Below are positions 22,045 to 35,062 of a DNA stretch of 64,000 nucleotides, one piece after another. Position numbers and translations under genes: made by a program. Every line of letters begins with the position of its first letter. Positions within the stretch are counted from its first letter, which is position 1. The notes under the pieces were generated by a model that did no database searches, was not told the origin of the DNA, and saw nothing but the letters and a program-made list of their open reading frames with translations. Source of the DNA: Loripinus fragilis (taxonomy: Eukaryota > Mollusca > Bivalvia > Lucinida > Lucinidae); contig OZ026518.1 of assembly GCA_964019695.1 (NCBI GenBank), forward strand, positions 84,501,950 to 84,565,949, read 5' to 3'.

Positions 22045-22142
22045 GTTGGCTCTATTTAATTTCCACTTTGTAGTGTGGTCCTCAGTGGAAATAGTGTTCT
22101 GTTCAATGATTATAGGAAAGGGATCACTATTATGTTGGATAC

Positions 22143-22678
22143 CCTTTTAAGAACATATTTGACTCCACTACAGCTGGTGACTGGGACTGTGTGGCGGCGG
22201 TAGAACGTCTCCCTGCCCTCCACTATAGCGTAGATTTTATTTCTTATCCTTTGGGATCATGGGTTTCATTGTGGAACTTTGAAACTATTAGAGGATCACT
22301 GATGACGCCTAAATGGCAGAAACTAGCTAGTCTGGCCCAGGAAATATGCACACTCTAGTTTCAGTTCTTTGGTGCAGTCTTTGCTTCCAAGGGATCCCCT
22401 TTTAAGAACATATTTGACTTCACTACAGCTGGTGACTGGAACTGTGTGGCGGCGTTAGAACGTCTCCCTCTCCCTGCCCTTCACTATAGTGTAGATTTTA
22501 TTTCTTATCCGTTGGGATCATGGGTTTCATTGTGGAACTTTGAAACTATTAGAGGGTCACTGATGACGCCTAAATGACAGAAACTAGCTAGTCTGGCCCA
22601 GGAATATGCACACTCTAGTTTCAGTTCTTTGGTGCAGTCTTTGCTTCCAAGGGATCCCCTTTTAAGAACATATTTACA
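22143..22678 (+). repeat. Private tandem duplication (255 and 260 bp units)
   Basis: Two near-identical units plus a third start (CCTTTTAAGAACATATTT at 22143, 22398 and 22658). They lie in the endonuclease-RT linker. Copy B has an uninterrupted site near 61720. On the plus strand each unit translates into a sensible-looking stretch (GDWDCVAAVERLPALHYSVD, ...GSWVSLWNFETIRGSLMTPK) of unknown origin. Confidence 0.7.
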
Positions 22679-22869
22679 CACAGACCAATTATAATCAAGA
22701 AAGAGTGATGGGTGACATGAGGAAAGATCAATAGATGAAAAAAACTTTGCACTTGAAGAAAGATAAGAGTAAGATTTATCATTCATAATACATCATTCTT
22801 TGTTAAGAAATTTTCGATAAGCTCACCTCTGGAGTCATTATTTTTATTATCCCAGAGAATATTGTGACC

Positions 22870-23290
22870 ATTGAAGTCAACTTATATGATATACGGAGAA
22901 GGAAGTTGTTGCAGTAAACTGTCCAAGTGTTGAGAATTAAGAGAAAATGATGGGGGAATATATGATGAAAATATGGTTATTTCTTTGTCTAGAGTGACAG
23001 ATACCGCAGTTGTCTGTAGTTTTGTTTGTAAATCAATGTTTCTTTGTTGGAAAAATGATTTCACAAACACCGAAGCACCACCAGAGGGCCTCATACATTA
23101 AGTATGAACATAGCTATATATATTAAAACCTTTTAACCAGATGTTATCATCTGGTTTAAGATACGTATCTTGAAAACAAAATACAGATGGATTGTATTCA
23201 GATATTAATAGAGATACTTAATTATAATTAGGTTTTAAACCTCGATAATTCCATTGGTTGATTTTATGTTTAAAATTCATACTTGAAAAT
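22870..23290 (-). pseudogene. Endonuclease (EEP) remnant, copy A
   Basis: Minus strand starts near MNFKHKINQWNYRGLKPNYN and includes MRPSGGASVFVKSFFQQRNI and HLDSLLQQLPSPYII, the apurinic-endonuclease-like domain of non-LTR elements. Stops and a frameshift break it. Confidence 0.7.
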
Positions 23291-23399
23291 AATAGGGGTA
23301 CTAATATAATTGTTAGATTGAAGCCTTCCATTGTTTAAGTTGTTGGTTATCTTGAAAGTGTGCCTTTAGGGAGGTGATCACTGGAGGAAGAGTCTGTGA

Positions 23400-24720
<1,321 letters not shown>

Positions 24721-25210
24721 TGGTTTTACGATTCAGCCTCCATGGTCCCCACCTACCGTGGAGCCCAACAAGGGAGCACTTTAATGGAGTGGATTTCTGA
24801 CCTCCAGTGCTAAGGATACACAGAAGTTATACTTGCACAAATAAAATCTGCACAAATGACCCGTTAAGCCACTGCCTTCCAGGAATATTTTATAAAAGAA
24901 AGAATGTATAAGATAATTAACACGTGGTTGGCATCATAAAGATACTATAGAATGAAGATGTAAGAATTTGTTTATACATTTTCAGCTTCCTGGGGCTCAG
25001 CATGACATGACCGATTAGAAACACCGGGCCGTGTTTCCCCTCATTCTACCCCGTCAAAGAGACCAAAGAGACGTGTTGGGTCATACAGAATTTTATACGC
25101 CCAAATTCTGCATGCTCTCATTCTCCAGACCATCCCCTTCGAGTTACCGAGAAAGCCACCCACGGTGAACGGGTGGGACCTTACTCCTGGCTTGGTCAAT
25201 GCTCACAGGG

Positions 25211-25351
25211 TTTTAACTGTGTCACAGTATATCAATAAGTGATTCTTAATGCTAGCTATTAATGATGCTTTAAGAATTGGTTACAGATTCTTTATTTGAC
25301 AAGGTTTGATACTCCTACATGTACCAAAGAGCGATTGAAAATGGTAAATTT
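25211..25351. other. Short spacer, nothing recognised
   Basis: AT-rich, between the retrotransposon leader and the next TIR element. Confidence 0.3.
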
Positions 25352-26609
25352 AGGGCCCGCTCATTATTTAAGTGTCAGGGGGGGGGGGCGGCTAAAAAGT
25401 AGGGGGTCATTCCAGGTGTAGAAATTCCATGTGGCTAGGGGGGGGGGGTCACTATTAATTTTTGCTTCCTAGCAGAGGGTTATCTTAAAATTGTTACAAT
25501 AAAATCAATAAAAGTCGGTTTTTATAAATCAACCTCTTATATTTTGTCTGGTCAAATTTTATTTTTGTAAGTGCTAAAGATATAGTTCTGTTGCGGTGGC
25601 CTTATTGTTACAACTTTTACCATACTGATTTAGATAGAAAATTGATTGATTAATCAGGCCTTCAGATGGGCCCTACTCTTCCCTGCTTGTTCTTAAAAAT
25701 GTTGATCCTTACTTTTTCACTCTAAAATGTCATTTACGAAATAAAAATACAGATTTTTTTCTCGATCGCTTCGGTCGCTCGAATTTATGAAATTAGCTAT
25801 TACATGTATTACTTTTTCATGTAGCAGACAGCTAAAAGAAAAAATATAAACATGAATTTTCAACGAAAAGACTCTCTGTTTTACTTGTTTTTGTCATAGC
25901 TATTATCCTGCTAAAATATTGAGCATTAAATGCCTAATTGTAATGATGTTGTATTTGAAAAAGCCCTACTATTGCTAGTTTTTTTTCCACAGATAATCCC
26001 TACTTTTTAATTTCACTACCTTTTCAAGTTTTTTTTATCTGTACTTGAAAGCCTTATCTTATGAATTCTGTCTTTGGAAAAAAGCCTCTATGCCTAAGGT
26101 TTTACATTCAAAATCACTACTTTTTCTCTCGTGATTTTTCTTTCATTTTTTTATCCCTACTCTTTCCCTACTTTTTGTGGAAGGGCACTTGAAAGCTTGT
26201 TTATCTGCAGTTAAGTACTGGTTCAATCCAGACTGGCCTATCTTGACACAACTTAAAAAATGTTGACTGGAACGTTAAGAATCAATATAAACAAAATGCT
26301 CTCATATATAATGGAATACTGTTTTAATGGTGAAGATTTAGAATTGAAACTCAGATATTCATGCAAGCAAATAAATAAATAAAATTACCTTTTTACCATT
26401 CTTATGACATACAAATGAAAACAAACTATTGCATTTTGACACTAAGATGTAAAATGGGGGTGGGTGTCAGGTTATGTTTCTTGTGGATTCCAGGGGGTGG
26501 GGGGTCATTGTATTCAAATTTTGTAAGGAGGGGGGTCATCCAAAATTTTGATAAGGGATCGAAATCTCAGCCGGCCCCCTCCCTGACACTTAAAATATGA
26601 GCATTCCCT
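25352..26609. mobile_element. 1.26 kb TIR element with G-rich ends
   Basis: Left end GGGCCCGCTCATTATTTAAG then TGTCAGGGGGG; right end is the diverged complement ending AATATGAGCATTCCCTT. Sub-terminal G runs occur on both sides (25379, 25440, 26500). No reading frame supports a transposase. A SINE 3-prime fragment (AGTACTGGTTCAATCCAGAC) lies near 26215-26295. Confidence 0.6.
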
Positions 26610-26840
26610 TGGACAATTGTGGATCCATATTTTGTTAAAAGGCATATAATCAGCGTTTCATTTTAGATTATACATTTTAGCTATCCAAGCATACACCGGT
26701 TACACAAAAGAAGCGAAGGCGACAAAATATCATATTTGCACATTTCTAAGATATATCAAACAAAACATGTTTGGAATCGAACTAAAAAATTATTAAATTG
26801 GTATCTGAAGCTTAAATTGTTTTTTTTTAATGATATTATA

Positions 26841-27686
26841 TACTGGACAGCAAAAGAAACGCATATTATGCATATTTGGTAAAGTGTATAAATTGGGGTT
26901 TAAATACTCATCTAATTATATGTAAGGTATCAATGATGTATGAAACATGTGTATAATCAAATGCACTACAAATGGATGGCTAATTGGAATAATGATAATA
27001 AAGGGGCGTAACTCTGAGCGTAATAAAATAACTCATAATAAAGGCAACTTTCGAGGTGGTGTATGCATAAAACCACCAAATGGATTTGAATGAAAATCAC
27101 TCTGCGTGATAATCTGGACATACAGACTACTCATGAAGGTTAAATTGTCTGATATTCTTCAAGGTAAGCCATTGTAACCCAGTTACATTATCGGACAATT
27201 TACCGGAAGTGTGCTTTATACAGACAAAAAGGGTACAAACAATTGTTTGAAACGGTTCTGTTGGACAGAACCTTATTTGGCAGCAATCATGCTGCGCCAG
27301 GTTCTCTTACACTCCAACGATTTTAGTGGTTTTCAATACCAATGCTAAAAATGCAAAAAAATGAACATTTTTCGATTAGCAGTATAATTTCTACAGCAGT
27401 GAATTTTAAAGTTTTATGGTGTTTTCTTATCTGTTACATTGTGTTCTCATGACATGCAATGAAATCGGATTGAAATATTTTGTCTTTTCCAAAGTACGGC
27501 ACTGTTTTGCGTTTTTTGCATTAATCAACAAAAAATAATAATTAACTGTGTAATGACGAATAAAAGGGTCTGGAACAGACGAATGAGTCCGTTCAAACAT
27601 GTTCATATCATTTAGGGTAAATTTTGATAAGGGTTTCTGGTATTAAATTGATATTGAATAATATGCGTTTCTTTTGCTGTCAAGTA
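26841..27686. mobile_element. TA-flanked TIR element (GACAGC family), copy 1
   Basis: TIR CTTGACAGCAAAAGAAACGC (left end CTGGACAGC) bounded by TA. 846 bp without transposase. Copy 2 at 36786-37599 matches in inverted orientation. TA plus TIR suggests Tc1/mariner mobilisation. Confidence 0.7.
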
Positions 27687-27879
27687 TATAAAATATAAGG
27701 TTTTAATTTGTTGGATGATACGGATTCTTTATAAAAGGTCACATATTCTTTATAAGTCTAATATGTGTTACAGATTCTTTATGAAAAATTTACATTTTCT
27801 TTCTGAAAAATTCAGATTCTTTATGAACAAAATGCAATTGTCTAGTCAGCAATTTTTCAGTCATGTCAGGAAGTTTTCT
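27687..27879. other. AT-rich spacer with ATTCTTTAT repeats
   Basis: Five or so ATTCTTTAT(A/G) phrases at irregular spacing. No function is evident. Confidence 0.3.
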
Positions 27880-28014
27880 TGTCTTCCTGGGTTAAACCAG
27901 TAGAAAGTGGAGGATAAAGTGTCTTGCTCAAGGATGTAATACAATGTCTGGTCAGTCTTGAACTAAGGACACCTAGATTCCTAGTTTAACACTCTACCAC
28001 TGTGCTCCCCAAGG
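27880..28014 (-). mobile_element. tRNA-derived SINE, diverged copy
   Basis: On the minus strand: GGGGAGCACAGTGGTAGAGTG (A-box-like), a B-box-like AGTTCAAGACT, then GCAAGACACTTTATCC and CTGGTTTAACCCAGGAAGAC, the same order as the SINE at 30617-30777. Confidence 0.55.
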
Positions 28015-28169
28015 AAATTAGCCAATCATTGACATAGAAAATGATTTAAGCCCTTGAACCTTGTGTTGACCATTACGATAGCGTACTTAGGTTACAACCC
28101 AAGTTTACGAATAATTAGCCCATGTTCTTAAGGGTAAATTAGATTTATCAATTTATTGGATACTATTTA

Positions 28170-29498
28170 ATGAAAACTGACAATGATTCGAAGGCCCATC
28201 AAAAAAATAAAGTGTTTTGTAATGCAGTACTTAATGTCCTTGCTAGAATTGCAATCATCTCGTTGAGGCTGAGAGAGCTGGTTGCTTTACTTTGGCTATG
28301 TTTTGAAAAAGTAAATAGAGACCTTCAAAGATTAACAGTTTTTGGAAAGCAGTGGCTCATACTTTTTAATGCATTGAAAACGGAGTATATGATAATATCG
28401 AGACAGCGAAACCGTCCAAACCACCCTAACATTTTCTTGAATGGAGAACCAATATTAGAAGTTGATCAGCATACACATCTAGGGTTAACGATCAGCAATA
28501 CATTGTCCTGGTCAGTTCATATTAATAGAGTAATTGCAAAGGCTGATAAGAGATTAAATGTTATCCGTAGATGCCAGAAAGTATTACCAAGAAGCTGTAA
28601 AGAAATGTTATACAAAACAACAATCCGCCCAGTCCTTGATTATGGCGATATTATTTATGACGCATGTCTAAAAGCGGAGTCTGATGCTATTGAAAAATGC
28701 CAACGTAAAGCAGCTCTTATATGCACAGGCGCGTTCAGACTTACAAGTACCGAACGTCTATTAAACGAATTAGGTTGGGAAAAAATGGAAAACCGCAGAA
28801 AAGTCCATAGGCTAACACAGTTCTTTAAAATAATAAAATCGTTGACACCACCATACTTGAGAAACATCTGTAACCTGATCCCTCATAATACGGATACCTA
28901 CAACCTCCGTCGAAATAATTCACTTCTGGTACCCTTCATTAGAAAAGAAATATTCTCCAAATCCTTTTTTCCAAAAACAATACGAGAATGGAACAACTTG
29001 TCCTTGGAATTGAAAGAATCTGACAGTATAAACATTTTTAAGGAAAAACTGAAACGGTTATATGGACCCAATAAAAGTAAAAAGCTCTATTCTCATGGCC
29101 ATGGTTGGCATACCGTTAATCATTGCAGGATACGCCTTGGACTCAGTCATCTAAAGCATCATCTATTCCGATATAACATTATACAATCGGCTTATTGCGA
29201 AAATGTAACTTGTGATAATTTACCAGAAACGTCCTCCCATTTTCTTCTCTATTGCCCTAGATACGAGCCTCAGCGACGTTCAATGCTTAAAGAAATCTCA
29301 AAAATCATCTTTCCTTGTACTAGCTATATAACTGTCATCGCACTAATGTCTGATCATCTCTGTAACATCCTCTTACACGGATCAGAAGATTTGAGCTTGG
29401 AAGAAAATAAAAAAGTCTTTGACTATGTCTTCAAATTTATCCATGAATCTGGGCGTTTCGATCACAATGAAACAGCTGCACACGACGAAAGCTTGTAG
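28170..29498 (+). CDS. Non-LTR retrotransposon RT C-terminal part, 442 codons open
   Basis: About residues 45-442 form an RT thumb and C-terminal domain: HTHLGLTISNTLSWSVHINR, LPRSCKEMLYKTTIRPVLDY, GAFRLTSTERLLNELGWEKM, and a zinc-knuckle-like C-x4-C...ET-x2-HFL-x2-C (CENVTCDNLPETSSHFLLYC). The palm with the catalytic YxDD is missing, so this is a 5-prime-truncated copy, as is common for LINEs. The first ~45 codons are not RT: 28215-28300 matches dispersed repeat R1. The clade is Jockey-superfamily-like (CR1/L2/Jockey), unresolved. Unlike other retroelement remnants in the window it has no stop, suggesting a recent insertion. Confidence 0.75.
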   Translation: MKTDNDSKAHQKNKVFCNAVLNVLARIAIISLRLRELVALLWLCFEKVNRDLQRLTVFGKQWLILFNALKTEYMIISRQRNRPNHPNIFLNGEPILEVDQHTHLGLTISNTLSWSVHINRVIAKADKRLNVIRRCQKVLPRSCKEMLYKTTIRPVLDYGDIIYDACLKAESDAIEKCQRKAALICTGAFRLTSTERLLNELGWEKMENRRKVHRLTQFFKIIKSLTPPYLRNICNLIPHNTDTYNLRRNNSLLVPFIRKEIFSKSFFPKTIREWNNLSLELKESDSINIFKEKLKRLYGPNKSKKLYSHGHGWHTVNHCRIRLGLSHLKHHLFRYNIIQSAYCENVTCDNLPETSSHFLLYCPRYEPQRRSMLKEISKIIFPCTSYITVIALMSDHLCNILLHGSEDLSLEENKKVFDYVFKFIHESGRFDHNETAAHDESL

Positions 29499-29539
29499 AT
29501 TGTGCTAAAATATTCTCTCACTATCTCTAACACACACAT

Positions 29540-29540
<1 letters not shown>

Positions 29541-29582
<42 letters not shown>
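29541..29582 (+). repeat. (CT)21 microsatellite
   Basis: Uninterrupted CT dinucleotides in the 3-prime region of the LINE copy. Confidence 0.95.
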
Positions 29583-29587
<5 letters not shown>

Positions 29588-29609
29588 CTCTTACGCACAC
29601 ACGCACGTA

Positions 29610-29973
<364 letters not shown>

Positions 29974-30160
29974 CACATTTCGTTCATTGGATGTATATAT
30001 GTACATACTTTCATGTTATTGTGTGTCTATCTGTATTGCCCGTTGTATTTGTATGTTCATGTTCTTTGTGAGGAGAACTACTAGTGGCCCTTGGGCTGTT
30101 AGGAATCCTCGTTAAATAAATAAAGCATTAAATTAAATATGTTTTAATGACATGTGGCTG

Positions 30161-30416
30161 TACTGTCATGCAAGCCAAGAGTGACAGTGACGTCGTTTTT
30201 TATTTACAATGATAAGTAAAACATAAACTTGTACAATCCACTTAAGCTAATGCGAATAGATAGATAACTTGTATATTAATCCTATCCTGTGGATAGGATT
30301 AATACGCAATTGACATAGGATAGGATTAATACGCAAGTGACCTATCGACCCTAAGTCCCTGATAACTTTGTAAACAAAACATGACGTCACTGTCACTTTT
30401 GGCTGGCAGGACAGTA
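30161..30416. mobile_element. CTGTCC-family MITE, uninterrupted copy
   Basis: 256 bp with TA borders and TIRs GCCAAGAGTGACAGTGACGT. Central repeats of ATAGGATTAATACGC occur twice. It is the unnested form of 9364-9918 and 44043-44515. Confidence 0.8.
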
Positions 30417-30605
30417 AGTCTTCTGTGTCTGTTCCTTGCAGTGATGTGGGTTGGTCTGTGGTCTGTGATTCCTTTTTACTTTGCAGATACCTTTCTCTAA
30501 GATCTTTATGAAATGGAATTGTAAAACTTCTGATGGAGTGAAATTTGTACTTAAGTTTGGTGCCAGCGGATTTGTTTACATCTGTGAACTATACTAATCC
30601 ACACG

Positions 30606-31145
30606 TAGACTGGTCTAGGGAGCGCAGTGGCTCAGTGGTAGAGTGCTTGACCAAGGGGGTCACTGCGCAAGACACATTTATCCTAGCTTAGTACTGGTTC
30701 AACCCAGGAAGACCCGTCCCTGTTTAACTGAAAGATTGTTAATGGGACGTAAAGAATCAAATCAAACAAACAAAAAGTAGACTGGTCTCCCTTTAATAGC
30801 TTGTCAGCATATTAAGACACGTAAAGACTAGTCGCCATTGCGCCTAAGTATAGCCTACACACTGACGTCATGAGTGACGTAGTATTGGAAAAAAACCCGA
30901 GACATAAAGTGCATTTTTTAACAACCCGTTTTGATAAGTTTATTTGTTCTGGGCGTTTATATATTTTTTTTCTTTTGCTAAATTATCAAATTAAAGCAAC
31001 TGAAAAATAACTGCAGTTTGTGATGAAAAGTCATTCTTCAGCATGCGCAGTCGCATGAGTAGGATTAGTCTGGTTCCCTCCCCTAGATCTACCCATTCAG
31101 GGTCTTAATATGCTGACAAGCTATTAAAGGGAGAGAACCAGTCTA
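30606..31145. mobile_element. TA-flanked MITE (GACTGGT family) hosting a SINE
   Basis: TIR TAGACTGGTCTCCCTTTAAT with AGCTTGTCAGCATATTAAGAC, repeated inverted at 31085-31145. The left end is split by the SINE at 30617-30777, so the first 11 bases appear twice. The remaining body is 368 bp. Confidence 0.75.
30617..30777 (+). mobile_element. tRNA-derived SINE with 11-bp TSD
   Basis: Head AGGGAGCGCAGTGGCTCAGT, with A-box-like GTGGTAGAGTGC and B-box-like GGTTCAACCC; tail GACGTAAAGAATCAAATCAA then ACAAACAAAAAG. It is flanked by the direct repeat TAGACTGGTCT at 30606-30616 and 30778-30788, the TIR end of the host MITE. Confidence 0.8.
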
Positions 31146-31743
31146 GAGTAGGATTCTCTACTTGAAATTAAATACACGATACCTATCGTAATATGCGTAA
31201 CGGAAGTAGAGCTTTATGGACGAGGGGAACCAATCTAATCTCTACACGCGAACAACCAGGCCTCCAGATAAGAATGCGTAATTAATAAATTAATTTTCTT
31301 ACTTCTCAGCCAAAGAATATATTGCTGGTACTCAAAATAACCCCCATTTCGTGAGGCGGTCATTTTAGCAGCATAAACACATGTTTCAACTGATAGATAA
31401 GAGTGTTATCACAATTTTGTGCATTGAAAGATTGCTTAATTCTCTGGACCTATGGGACAACAGATGCGCTGATACGTCTGCGCATCCGAGCAGTCTGATC
31501 AGTGCAGTTGTTGTTCGATTTCTAGATAGAATATTTGGTTTATTTGCTAATTTATCTTTTTAGAAAAACTTCTTAAAACACAATCACTGTAGCTGAGCAG
31601 ACTAGTTTCAGTCTAACCTGATCACAACTAACGAAGATGGGTTTTCTAATAAACATGTTTCGCATATGAGGTCGAACTTTATCTCAAAATATTCAGGAAG
31701 TTAAAAAGGGTTGAGTGATCATTTTATACTAATTCTTAGATAC
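31146..31743. other. Spacer with a hairpin-MITE fragment
   Basis: Near 31465-31530 a GCGCATCCGAGCAGTCTGAT phrase resembles the MITE before exon 4. Otherwise nothing is recognised. Confidence 0.35.
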
Positions 31744-31748
31744 ACAAA

Positions 31749-31942
31749 CACACCGGGTAGGCGGCAATCGAAAACGCTCTTAACAATCGACGAACTTGGA
31801 TAAAATAGTTAGAAACTGTGTTTTCGATTGCCATTTGTCGCCAGTCGGGCGACAAATGACAATCGAAAACTCTGTCTCTAACGATTTTTTAGCTACGTTG
31901 GTCGATATAAATAACGTTTTCGATTGCCGCCTACCCGGTGTG
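31749..31942. mobile_element. CACACCGG-family MITE, copy 1
   Basis: 194 bp with TIR CACACCGGGTAGGCGGCAAT and a central hairpin at TTTGTCGCCAGTCGGGCGAC. A possible 5-bp TSD ACAAA lies at 31744-31748 and 31943-31947. A second copy is at 45629-45823. Confidence 0.75.
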
Positions 31943-32184
31943 ACAAAACACGGTAAAGAAATGCGTCCTTCGAAATGCAAGCACGCGTCTTTGTGCTCTG
32001 AGGATAACTTTTCTACCTCGAAACTAGGATACTATTCGAATAAGATTTTGAGAGATATTTATTGACCTCGGCGACCAGGTAAGACTCCTAGAATTACAGT
32101 CAGAAGTTTCTGTATGGTCTGTGCGTCTGTACGTGCGATAATAATAACCCGTACAGACACAAAACCATAGCTCTTTGTGCACGA

Positions 32185-32706
32185 TTAACCACCAAAGCGC
32201 AAATCACAACAAAAACTATCTGCTTTTGTCACCTGATGAAATGTTTTAGAAGCCTCTATGACAAAAAGTGTGGACACAGATTAGACTACCCCTGTAGGAG
32301 TCTGATCTGCTACGCTATGTGCTTATATACTTATGTTCAAGAGCGGATACAGAAAGTTTTGTGAGAGGGGTCCAACTTTGACATTTTTGTAAGTTGATGA
32401 GGGGAGAGAGGATACAAAGACCGAATAAAAGCGGGCCATCATTGGCTCGTCAGCGAAACGCCATTACAATGGCGTTTCGCTGGCGAGCCGATGATGGCCC
32501 AACATTGAATGCTGGTCGGGCAGCGGGGATCCGGACCAATTTTGCTAAGAAACCCTATATTTTTTGTGATTTTCGGGGGGGGGGGGGGGGTCCGGACCCC
32601 TGCGCTCCCCTCTGGATCCGCGCATTATGTAAGGCAATTATATGCAGCTGACGACTTCGACAGACGACATTTTCATATGCATTTTTGTCGGTGCTTTAAG
32701 AGTTAA
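32185..32706. mobile_element. Interrupted piggyBac-like MITE relative
   Basis: TTAA at both ends with diverged TIRs (TTAACCACCAAAGCGC / GCTTTAAGAGTTAA). The interior shares CCTCTATGACAAAAAGTGTG with the MITE at 11230-11509. A second element is nested at about 32341-32626. Confidence 0.55.
32341..32626. mobile_element. Nested element with foldback and poly-G
   Basis: Ends GAGCGGATACAGAA and the complement of GCGGATCCAGAGGGG. Inside is a strong hairpin at 32432-32500 (GGGCCATCATTGGCTCGTCA arms) and a G tract near 32575-32590. Confidence 0.55.
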
Positions 32707-32799
32707 ATAACAAATTGAAGACATCGATTTTATTACATAAAAGAAATACTGAGGATTATTCACTATATAAGGAAGTTATTCAGAGTTATTTTTATGTAC

Positions 32800-33054
32800 T
32801 GAGCCCAAAATTACAATGCCTCCTTAAAGTAAAGGAAGACTAAAGTTAAGTATAGTTTTTTAGGATGCGAAAAACAAAGCTTCGAACTTATTAAAATCAA
32901 AATAGTTTCATTTTTTCTGTAGATCACAATGGTATCTTTGGTCATTAGTACTGCATCGATCCTGGCATTTTATTTAAGATTTATTGTAACATGTTGAAAT
33001 AGCAATACATAACTTATGTTGTCCTTAACTTTAAGGAAGCATTGTAATTTGGGC
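32800..33054. mobile_element. CCAGGG-family MITE, diverged copy
   Basis: Ends CCCAAAATTACAATGCCTCC and TAAGGAAGCATTGTAATTTG; same internal order as 13086-13316. Confidence 0.7.
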
Positions 33055-33303
33055 GCTGATAGTTTAAGTTTAAATGGAAAACTGTCCTTAGCCACCCCCT
33101 TGCATTACGTCAGATTCATACAACATCAAATTATTACAAATTTGCTTTTTCCCCTCATCTGTTGTATATTGAAGTCAGCTTCCAGCCCAGATCGTACATG
33201 TTCTTCTGCCCACTCTGGACCAGTTCAGCGTGGCAGTACGGGCGCATAACCATCAAATTCCAGTGTTGCGTTTTTGAAGTACGAAGTACGCCATTCTTTT
33301 ATA

Positions 33304-33786
33304 TACAGTCAAAACTCTTTATAACGTCACTAGTTATAACAGAATATTCAATATCTGACATAAAATTGCTGGGAACAGATCTGTTTCCATTAAAATTCCC
33401 TCTTTATAACAGAATATTCATTTAATGACACCGACAGTAAGTTCTGAGAACAGATATACAATTTCTATTGAAAATAAATTCATTATAACAGAATTGTTAC
33501 CATGTGTCAGACAATTTTGCGATCAGAACAAGTTTTTTTGCATGAACAGGTTTCTGCCTCACTTGATAAGTGGGAAGTTTTGTGCATTTTGATGCAATAT
33601 GAAATTAAACTGATGTATACATTTGGAATAATATCATTTTAATTCATTTGTGTAATATTTTCTTTTACCAAATGATTATCATGTGGAAATCTGGAAATGG
33701 TCCAAATTTCTTTATAACAGCAAATTCACTTTAACGTCAAAGATAGCTTGGAACAAACAGTGTCGTTATAAAGAGGGTTGACTGTA
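33304..33786. mobile_element. pogo/Tigger-like MITE
   Basis: TA borders and TIR CAGTCAAMMCTCTTTATAACG, resembling pogo/Tigger ends. TTTATAACAGAATATTCA-type phrases recur three times inside. 483 bp, non-coding. Confidence 0.65.
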
Positions 33787-33940
33787 TATACTCTGAAAAA
33801 AACCGTAATGGACCACTGCATTCAATGATGTTTAAAAACTGTTTTCCAAATCGGTATTCAAAAACTGCATATCACACTGTTCAGCAACAATTTTTCAACA
33901 AAAAGTATTATTCATAAAAAAATATCCGTCTATGGGCTGT

Positions 33941-34607
33941 TTAAGTAGTATGGGCCACTTTTCAGCCCAAATGACCTCACAAAATCCAAATAAGGGCACC
34001 AAATCCAAGATGGCCATCATCTGACTTAGGGAATGACCTCTCAACCTCGAATGACCATGTGATGCATTTGCTGAAGGCTATTCTGGAATTAGCATAACAT
34101 TCTAACTGCGTTTTGGACATAAAGATTGTAGAAGGAAGAGGAGGAGGGATGATAAGGCATAGGGGAAGGAGTAGGAGAAAGAGTAGAAATTTAGATGTAG
34201 CATATCTATTTGTAGTCTGACACTTAGGCTCTGAACAGAGCACTCTGAGTAACACCTTATTTGGGCTTTGGACTAGATGGTGTTCACATTGAAGGTAATT
34301 TATTGAATCTAAAAAATGCAATGGCACAAGTGAAAGAGGAGGAGGGAGGACGAGAGGAGAATACAGGGAGGTGAGAGGAGGAGGGGAGAAGGTGGAGGGG
34401 AGGAGATGATCTAGGATGTGACGCTACGTTCTCGTGGTCTAGAGCTTTGAGTCATCGTTCTAGGTGTAACCTAACGAGTCACAAGGTCATCTGAGGTGGA
34501 GAGGTCATGCCCTAGGTCAGATGGTGGCCATCTTGGATGCGATGGTTTTATTTGGATTTCGTGACGTCATTGGCGCAAATGAGGGGCACATAAGTTACTT
34601 ATTGAAA
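33941..34607. mobile_element. TIR element with ~85 bp arms
   Basis: Left arm around 33960-34050 (AATCCAAGATGGCCATCATC) pairs with 34490-34590 (GATGGTGGCCATCTTGGAT). The interior has a purine-rich GGAGGAGGG tract at 34335-34410. No transposase frame. Confidence 0.6.
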
Positions 34608-34838
34608 CCAGCAAGAGGGTCAATCTGAAAAACGTGCCAATTTCACAGAAAAATGCTGTCATATACCTACATGTGCTAGTATGAAACGGTACATGGTCAG
34701 TATTGATAGCAACCAGCAAACTGCGTAAGATAAGAGTGAGTGCGTAATTAAATCCACAACATATGTTAAAATTGATATAAAAGTCAATATTAACTATTTT
34801 ACGCCCAAAATATGTATCTATCTTGACCTATGAAAAAT

Positions 34839-35062
34839 AGTAAGTGAGTATGATCAGGAAATACCACAATCGCAAACTGCAGACAACCCCGTGGCACCGC
34901 GAGGAAGAGCCGCTCAACCATCACGAGACACCAGGTAGACAAATTAAGCAAAGCAACCAGCTCTCTCTTCCCCATCAAGATGATTGCAATACTAAAATGA
35001 ACATAAAGTAACGTACAACAAAACATAGAACAATTACAGACTCCCACAATGGGAGTAAAAAT
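34839..35062 (-). repeat. R1 copy just upstream of gene B
   Basis: Matches the R1 copies at 20.54 and 60.11 kb through GAGTATGATCAGGAAATACC and GTGGCACCGCGAGGAAGAGC, ending at CTCCCACAATGGGAGT. It ends about 90 bases before the gene B ATG, so any proximal promoter or leader of gene B sits next to it. Confidence 0.7.
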
